From Gemmatimonadales bacterium (lineage in GTDB: Bacteria; Gemmatimonadota; Gemmatimonadetes; Gemmatimonadales; GWC2-71-9), in the NCBI GenBank assembly GCA_030601605.1, contig JAUVTI010000019.1:1-19188 (forward strand): a DNA stretch of 19,188 bases, written 5' to 3'. Position 1 is the stretch's first letter. Every line of letters begins with the position of its first letter. The position numbers and the translations under genes were made by a program. The notes beneath the pieces are model-generated. The model ran no database searches, was not told where the DNA came from, and saw only the letters and a program-made list of their open reading frames with translations. Below are positions 15,254-19,188 of this stretch, in pieces.

Positions 15254-15285
15254 CCGCCCGGCACTGGACGGGGTCAAATAGTCCA
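15254..15285 (+). promoter_or_regulatory. Candidate structured leader of the rpsF operon
   Basis: Two mutually exclusive short hairpins can form just before the rpsF ribosome-binding site (AAAGGA at 15285-15290). One pairs CCCG 15257-15260 with CGGG 15269-15272. The other pairs TGGAC 15265-15269 with GTCCA 15281-15285. An unpaired CCG lies at 15254-15256. Known S6:S18 autoregulatory leaders use a CCG-containing structure at this place, so this is a plausible but unproven counterpart. Confidence 0.35.
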
Positions 15286-15297
15286 AAGGATGGTGCC

Positions 15298-15810
15298 ATG
15301 ACCCGCCCGTACGAACTCGTTTACATCTTCGACAGCGCGCTGGAAGAGACGCAGATCAACGAGCGTCTCGAGCGCTTCCACTCACTGCTCAAGAGCCCCG
15401 AAACGCCCGAGCCCGTCACCTCGACGAACCACTGGGGCAAGCGCTCGCTCGCCTACTCCATTCAGGGCAAATCCATCGGTTACTACGTCGTGGTGCAGTT
15501 CGACTCGCAGCCGGACGCGTTGGGCGAGCTGGAGCGCCAACTGAAGCTGGACGAGTCGGTGCTGCGCTACCTCATAGTGCTGAACGATGGACCGGCGCCC
15601 GTGGCCCCGCGGCCTGATCAGGGCCCGCCCGACAAGAAGAGCGCGGACACTGATAAGGGCCCGGCCGACAAGAAGAGCGCGGACACTGATAAGGGCCCGG
15701 CCGACAAGAGCCCGGCCACTGATGAGGCCCCGGCCGACAAGAGCCCGGCCACTGATGAGGCCCCGGCCGACGAGAGCCCGGCCGCTGAGAAAGCTGAGGA
15801 GGTCCGATGA
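15298..15810 (+). CDS. rpsF: 30S ribosomal protein S6 with a tandem-repeat acidic/basic tail
   Basis: Residues 1-96 are a normal S6 domain (MTRPYELVYIFDSALEE, NHWGKRSLAYSIQGKSIGYY, VLRYLIVLND), which pairs with S18 in the small subunit platform. Residues 97-170 are an extension rich in Pro, Ala, Asp and Lys, built from repeats of the type DKKSADTDKGPA and DKSPATDEAPA, probably disordered. Usual S6 lengths are about 95-135 residues, so the tail is unusually long and repetitive. AAGGA lies 8 to 9 bases before the ATG. The stop overlaps rpsR by 4 bases (ATGA). The tail stays in frame through exact 36- and 33-base DNA repeats. Confidence 0.96.
   Translation: MTRPYELVYIFDSALEETQINERLERFHSLLKSPETPEPVTSTNHWGKRSLAYSIQGKSIGYYVVVQFDSQPDALGELERQLKLDESVLRYLIVLNDGPAPVAPRPDQGPPDKKSADTDKGPADKKSADTDKGPADKSPATDEAPADKSPATDEAPADESPAAEKAEEVR
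15616..15789 (+). repeat. In-frame minisatellite encoding the S6 tail
   Basis: Two identical 36-base units (15631-15666 and 15667-15702) are followed by two identical 33-base units (15703-15735 and 15736-15768) and a partial unit from 15769. A degenerate piece, 15616-15630, precedes them. All units begin GACAAG or a close variant and end GGCCCGGCC or CCCCGGCC. Both lengths are multiples of three, so gain or loss of units keeps rpsF in frame. Exact identity suggests recent slippage or recombination. Confidence 0.9.
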
Positions 15811-16028
15811 GGCGCCCCCGCAAGACTTGCCCGGTGTGTGAGTCCGGCGTCCGCGTAGTGGACTACAAGGACGAGCGCACTCTCTCCCGCTTCCTCACGG
15901 ACCGCGGGAAGATCATTCCGGCACGGCTCTCCGGAATGTGCGCCCGGCACCAGCGTCAGCTTGCCCGCGCCATGAAGCGTGCCCGGCATCTGGCCCTGGT
16001 ACCGTTCCTCCGCGGCCACTCGCGCTGA
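15807..16028 (+). CDS. rpsR: 30S ribosomal protein S18, zinc-binding form
   Basis: The 73-residue protein joins S6 on the small subunit platform. It has the expected GKIIPARLSGMCARHQRQLARAMKRARHLALVPF core. C8 and C11 (TCPVC), together with C45 and H48, form a likely zinc site, the so-called C+ type. The start ATG overlaps the rpsF stop by 4 bases, giving coupled synthesis of the S6:S18 pair. The DUF2232 gene starts 3 bases after the stop. Confidence 0.96.
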   Translation: MRRPRKTCPVCESGVRVVDYKDERTLSRFLTDRGKIIPARLSGMCARHQRQLARAMKRARHLALVPFLRGHSR

Positions 16029-16031
16029 GGA

Positions 16032-16985
16032 ATGTCGCCGTCCGGGCAAGCGCCACAGGGCGGGCTCGGGCGACTGGTAGCGGGCACCATCGCCCTGGCC
16101 CTGGTGGCGCCGGTGGCCGTGGTCGCCCTGCCTCTGGCGGTCCTGCTGGCCGTCACCTCGCAGCGCACCCGAGCGGAGCTCGTCACCACCGGTATCGCGA
16201 GCGGGTTCAGCGCCTGGTGGCTGCTGGCCCCCGGCCAGCTGCCGGACCAGATGCTGCGCGCGGCGGCGGTTCTGACGACTGCCGGGTTCGTGGTGTTCAC
16301 CGTGCGGACGGGACTCCCGTTCATGTATCGCGCCCTGGTGTCCCTTGCCGGCGCGATGGTCGGAGTCTCGGCTCTGCTGCTGACGTTGGGCACGTCGTGG
16401 GGCGAGCTGCGCTGGTGGGTGGCAAGTCGGTCGGGGCTGGCCGCGCGATCCCTCATGGGGATGCTGTGGTCCATCACCGAGACGGTGGATACGACCTCAC
16501 CCGCTCTCACGCAGCTGGAAGAGTCGCTGGCCACCATGATCCAGCTGGCGGCCGACTTCCTGCCGGCCATCACGGCGCTGAAGTTGCTGGCGGGACTGGC
16601 TCTCGCGACGGCCATCTACCACCGCGTGGCGCGGCAGCCACGCGGCCGGCCGCTGGGCCGATTCCGGGACTTCCGATTCTCGGAGCATCTCGGCTGGGCG
16701 CTGGTGCTGCCGCTCGTCGCGATCCTGGTGCCCAAGCTGGTGGCGGCGAAGGCGGCGGCGGCAAACCTGCTGTTGCTCGGCGCCGTGCTGTACGCACTTC
16801 GGGGAGCAGCCGTTGCGGTGTTCGCGCTGCACGCACTCGGGGCCGGGGGGTTCTTCCTGCGGCTGTTCCTGATGGTGATCCTGGTGTTGATGTTGCCCTT
16901 CGTCGTCGGCGGTGCCATTCTGTTGGGCGTGTTGGACGGCGGGCTGGACCTCAGACGGCGGTGGAGGAACGCCGCCGCCAGGTGA
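16032..16985 (+). CDS. DUF2232 (YybS-like) integral membrane protein
   Basis: This 317-residue protein has about eight hydrophobic segments: near 14-41, 51-67, 77-93, 100-121, 170-196, 218-238, 243-266 and 275-300. A short FRDFRFSEHLGWALVLP segment (211-227) resembles the DUF2232 family, whose members are typically found between rpsR and rplI or nearby. Function is unknown; the conserved position in the S6-S18-L9 operon is the main clue. The ATG at 16032 follows GAGGA with no spacer, so the ribosome-binding site is poor and re-initiation from rpsR is likely. The last codons overlap the ribosome-binding site of rplI. A C-terminal basic patch (LRRRWRNAAAR) is probably cytoplasmic. Confidence 0.8.
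   Translation: MSPSGQAPQGGLGRLVAGTIALALVAPVAVVALPLAVLLAVTSQRTRAELVTTGIASGFSAWWLLAPGQLPDQMLRAAAVLTTAGFVVFTVRTGLPFMYRALVSLAGAMVGVSALLLTLGTSWGELRWWVASRSGLAARSLMGMLWSITETVDTTSPALTQLEESLATMIQLAADFLPAITALKLLAGLALATAIYHRVARQPRGRPLGRFRDFRFSEHLGWALVLPLVAILVPKLVAAKAAAANLLLLGAVLYALRGAAVAVFALHALGAGGFFLRLFLMVILVLMLPFVVGGAILLGVLDGGLDLRRRWRNAAAR
16980..16985 (+). promoter_or_regulatory. Shine-Dalgarno site that fixes the rplI start
   Basis: AGGTGA overlaps the DUF2232 stop codon and lies 7 bases before ATG at 16993. It supports the start giving MDVILRKTIENVG, the conserved L9 N-terminus, over a longer in-frame reading that begins at 16912. Confidence 0.75.
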
Positions 16986-16992
16986 GCAAACG

Positions 16993-17439
16993 ATGGATGT
17001 GATCCTCAGAAAGACGATAGAAAACGTCGGCGAGGCCGGCGAGATCGTGAAGGTGAAGGACGGTTACGCGCGGAACTACCTGATCCCGCGCGGGATGGCC
17101 TATCAGGCTACCGAAGACAACCGGCGGCGCGCCGAGGCCGAGGCAGCCCGCCGCGCGGGCAAGGTCGCTTCCGAGCGGGCTGACGCAGAGGCCCTGGCGG
17201 CGCGGCTGGAAACCCTCGAGCTTCACTTCAATGCGAAGGCGGGCGAGGGCGACAAGCTGTTCGGGTCCATCACCTCCGGGGACATCGCCGAGCAGGTGGC
17301 CGCCCAGGGTTACACGATCGACAAGCGGTTGATCGAGCTCGAGGAGCCGATCAGGATGATCGGCATCTACAAGGTTACGATCCGCCTGCATCCCGAGGTC
17401 CGGCCGGAGCTCAGGGTCTGGGTCGTGAAAGAAGAGTGA
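16993..17439 (+). CDS. rplI: 50S ribosomal protein L9
   Basis: The 148-residue protein has the standard two-domain layout. The N-terminal rRNA-binding domain, 1-40, has VKVKDGYARNYLIPRGMA. The connecting helix is about 41-75, with many Ala, Arg and Glu. The C-terminal domain, 76-148, has KLFGSITSGDIAEQV and YKVTIRLHPEV. Length is the family norm. It follows the DUF2232 gene by 7 bases, and its stop overlaps by 4 bases the GTG start of the DAK2-DegV fusion, so the operon continues downstream. Confidence 0.97.
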   Translation: MDVILRKTIENVGEAGEIVKVKDGYARNYLIPRGMAYQATEDNRRRAEAEAARRAGKVASERADAEALAARLETLELHFNAKAGEGDKLFGSITSGDIAEQVAAQGYTIDKRLIELEEPIRMIGIYKVTIRLHPEVRPELRVWVVKEE

Positions 17440-19188
17440 GCGAGACAGCAATCGGGATTACCTACCTCGACGGCCCGCGCCTCAGGCGGGTCCTCCTCGC
17501 GGCAGCTGATTGGGTGGACGCGGGGCGGGAAGAGTTGAATCGCATCAACGTCTTCCCCGTGCCCGACGGCGACACCGGCACCAACTTCACGATGACGTTC
17601 CGCGCGGCCGCCGAGGGCGTACGGGCCCTGAATGGCGAGGCCAAGCTGCCCGACGTCACCCACGCGATGGCCGAGGCCTGCGTCTTCGGCGCGCGCGGCA
17701 ACTCGGGCATGCTCCTCTCCCAGTTCCTGCTCGGCTTCCGCGAGGCCCTGGGGAACCTCAAGACAGCGGGAGCGACAGACGTCGCCCGCGCGATGCGGTG
17801 CGGCGCCGACCACCTGTACCGCTCCCTGGACGAGCCGGTGGAGGGGACGATTCTCACCGTCACCCGCGACGTCGCCGAGGCCGCCGAGCAGGCCGCCGGG
17901 CGCACACACAACCTCCAGGAGATGATGCGGCACGTGATGCGGCGCGCGGAGGTGTCCCTCAGGCGCACCCCCGAACTTCTGGCGGTGCTCAAGGAGGCCG
18001 GCGTCGTGGACGCGGGCGGCAAGGCGTTCGTCCGCGTGCTCGAGGGATGCGTTCGGGTCATCGAGGGGGACCCGATCCTCGCCGCCACCGCGCCGATCCA
18101 GTACACGGTGCCCGACGCCGCGGCCATGGCCGAAGTGGCGGTCGACCGGGACTTCGGCTACTGCACGGAGGTGCTGGTGAGGGGCGGCGGGATTCCGCCC
18201 AGCACCGAGATCCGCGGCGCGCTCAGGAAGCTGGGCGGCTCGATCGTCGTGCTGGCCACCGAGGATCTCCTCAAGGTCCACATACACACGGACACGCCAC
18301 AGGCGGTGTTCGATCTGGCCGAGACGTGGGGCACGATCCAGACCACGAAGGCCGACGACATGCGTCAGCAGCACCGGGAGCTACACGAGGCGCACCGCCG
18401 CATCAGCGTGGTAGTGGATTCCTCCTGTGACCTGCCTGACGACCTCGTGGACGCCCACGGGATGATTGTCGTGCCGCTGCAGGTGATCTCCGGGAACGAC
18501 ACCTACAAGGACCGGTTGGAGATCGGGGGCGCCGAGTTGTACGACCGCATGCGCCAGAACGGGGAGATCTTCACGACCTCCCAACCCCCTCCCGGCGCGT
18601 TCGTGCGCGCGTTCGAGGACGCCCTGTCCAGCTCGCATGAGGTGATCGCCCTGTTCATCGCCAGCGCGCTCTCCGGCACCCTGGCCTCGGCCGAGGCCGC
18701 GGCCCGTGCGCGCGACCAGAGCGACTCGGTCACGATCGTGGATTCGCGATCGGCCTCCTTCGGCCTCGGCATGCTCGCGCTCAAGGCCGCGGAGCTGATC
18801 GAGGCCGGGTGGGAGATGCCGGCCATCACGCGGGAGCTGGAGCGCGTGCGCAACCAGTCCGGCGCGCTGTTCACGGTAGACATCTTCGACAACCTGTTGC
18901 GCTCGGGACGGGTGAGCCGCGGGCGCGCCTGGCTCGGCGGCCTGCTCGACATCAAGCCCATCCTGGAGGTGAATCAGGAGGGCCGCGTCGTGCCGCCGGA
19001 CCGAGTCCGCGGCCGCGACGCGCTGGTGCCGCGCGTGATGTCGCACCTGGAGCGGAGGCTCACGCCGAAGCCCCAGTCCCTCAGGATCGCCGTGGCACAC
19101 GCCGGCGTGCCCGAGCTTGCCGAGGGCATCCGCGACGAGCTGGTGCAGCGCTTCAGCCCGCGCGAGTGCTTCGTGAGCCCGGTGACCC
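17436..19188 (+). CDS. DAK2-DegV fusion, candidate single-chain fatty acid kinase (partial)
   Basis: An open frame from GTG at 17436 runs 584 codons to the window edge. The first half (about 10-310) is a DAK2/FakA-type kinase domain with PDGDTGTN (43-50, D44 and D46 likely Mg-ATP ligands), ARGNSGMLLSQ (86-96), and the middle domain ending in VHIHTDTP. The second half, from about residue 322, is a DegV/FakB-type fatty-acid-binding domain: VVVDSSCDLP, TSQPPPG (381-387), SALSGTLAS (410-418), VDSRSASFGLG, and LLDIKPIL. In Firmicutes, FakA phosphorylates a fatty acid bound to a separate FakB; here both seem to lie in one chain, which would give acyl-phosphate for phospholipid synthesis. That role is inferred. 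It overlaps the rplI stop by 4 bases. The C-terminus is missing. Confidence 0.9.
   Translation, partial: MSETAIGITYLDGPRLRRVLLAAADWVDAGREELNRINVFPVPDGDTGTNFTMTFRAAAEGVRALNGEAKLPDVTHAMAEACVFGARGNSGMLLSQFLLGFREALGNLKTAGATDVARAMRCGADHLYRSLDEPVEGTILTVTRDVAEAAEQAAGRTHNLQEMMRHVMRRAEVSLRRTPELLAVLKEAGVVDAGGKAFVRVLEGCVRVIEGDPILAATAPIQYTVPDAAAMAEVAVDRDFGYCTEVLVRGGGIPPSTEIRGALRKLGGSIVVLATEDLLKVHIHTDTPQAVFDLAETWGTIQTTKADDMRQQHRELHEAHRRISVVVDSSCDLPDDLVDAHGMIVVPLQVISGNDTYKDRLEIGGAELYDRMRQNGEIFTTSQPPPGAFVRAFEDALSSSHEVIALFIASALSGTLASAEAAARARDQSDSVTIVDSRSASFGLGMLALKAAELIEAGWEMPAITRELERVRNQSGALFTVDIFDNLLRSGRVSRGRAWLGGLLDIKPILEVNQEGRVVPPDRVRGRDALVPRVMSHLERRLTPKPQSLRIAVAHAGVPELAEGIRDELVQRFSPRECFVSPVT

Noticed and set aside
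15616..15789. Direct repeats considered as a CRISPR array
   Set aside because: Units are contiguous with no unique spacers and lie in frame within rpsF.
1..19188. Mobile elements, tRNA or rRNA genes
   Set aside because: No transposase, integrase, terminal inverted repeats flanking genes, or cloverleaf/rRNA-like sequence could be identified by reading both strands; a tRNA scan would be decisive.

Overview
The window is a compact, high-GC bacterial chromosome segment with short intergenic gaps, many GTG starts and frequent 4-base stop/start overlaps. A secreted beta-barrel protein and a second signal-peptide protein indicate a Gram-negative envelope. The gene order (prs, rplY, pth, hppA, ychF, rpsF, rpsR, DUF2232 gene, rplI, DAK2/DegV) and protein style fit a Gemmatimonadota-like organism. 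That assignment is an inference from memory, not from a search. No rRNA, tRNA, CRISPR array, integrase or transposase was seen.

Region 1 (2-7082, + strand) is a signalling operon. It holds the C-terminal tail of a receiver-type protein, a GAF-GAF-GAF-PAS histidine kinase, a paralogous GAF-GAF-PAS histidine kinase, a single-domain response regulator, and a 640-residue chimera. The chimera joins a HisKA phospho-acceptor box (without its ATPase domain), a receiver, a membrane-free HAMP-like segment and a eukaryotic-type Ser/Thr kinase. All are joined by 4-base overlaps or gaps of at most 13 bases. The arrangement suggests a soluble His-Asp phosphorelay that feeds a Ser/Thr kinase, and it is the strongest candidate here for an undescribed system.

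Region 2 (7101-8729, - strand) converges on region 1. It encodes an EF-Tu domain-2-like small protein, a secreted NTF2-fold (lumazine-binding-like) protein and a porin-family beta-barrel protein. The last two look co-transcribed.

Region 3 (8912-9587, + strand) holds a small protein of uncertain family with some resemblance to ADP-ribosyltransferase folds, followed after 10 bases by a small YjdJ-type GNAT protein.

Region 4 (9644-19188, + strand) is housekeeping: PRPP synthetase, ribosomal protein L25, peptidyl-tRNA hydrolase (apparently CTG-initiated), a K+-dependent membrane pyrophosphatase and YchF. After these comes the S6-S18-DUF2232-L9 ribosomal operon, which ends in a DAK2-DegV fusion cut by the window edge. 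PRPP synthesis, tRNA recycling, ribosome assembly and PPi-driven ion pumping are therefore grouped together. Oddities include a tandem-repeat tail on S6, a possible regulatory leader before rpsF, and G-run/C-run repeat tracts on both sides of ychF.
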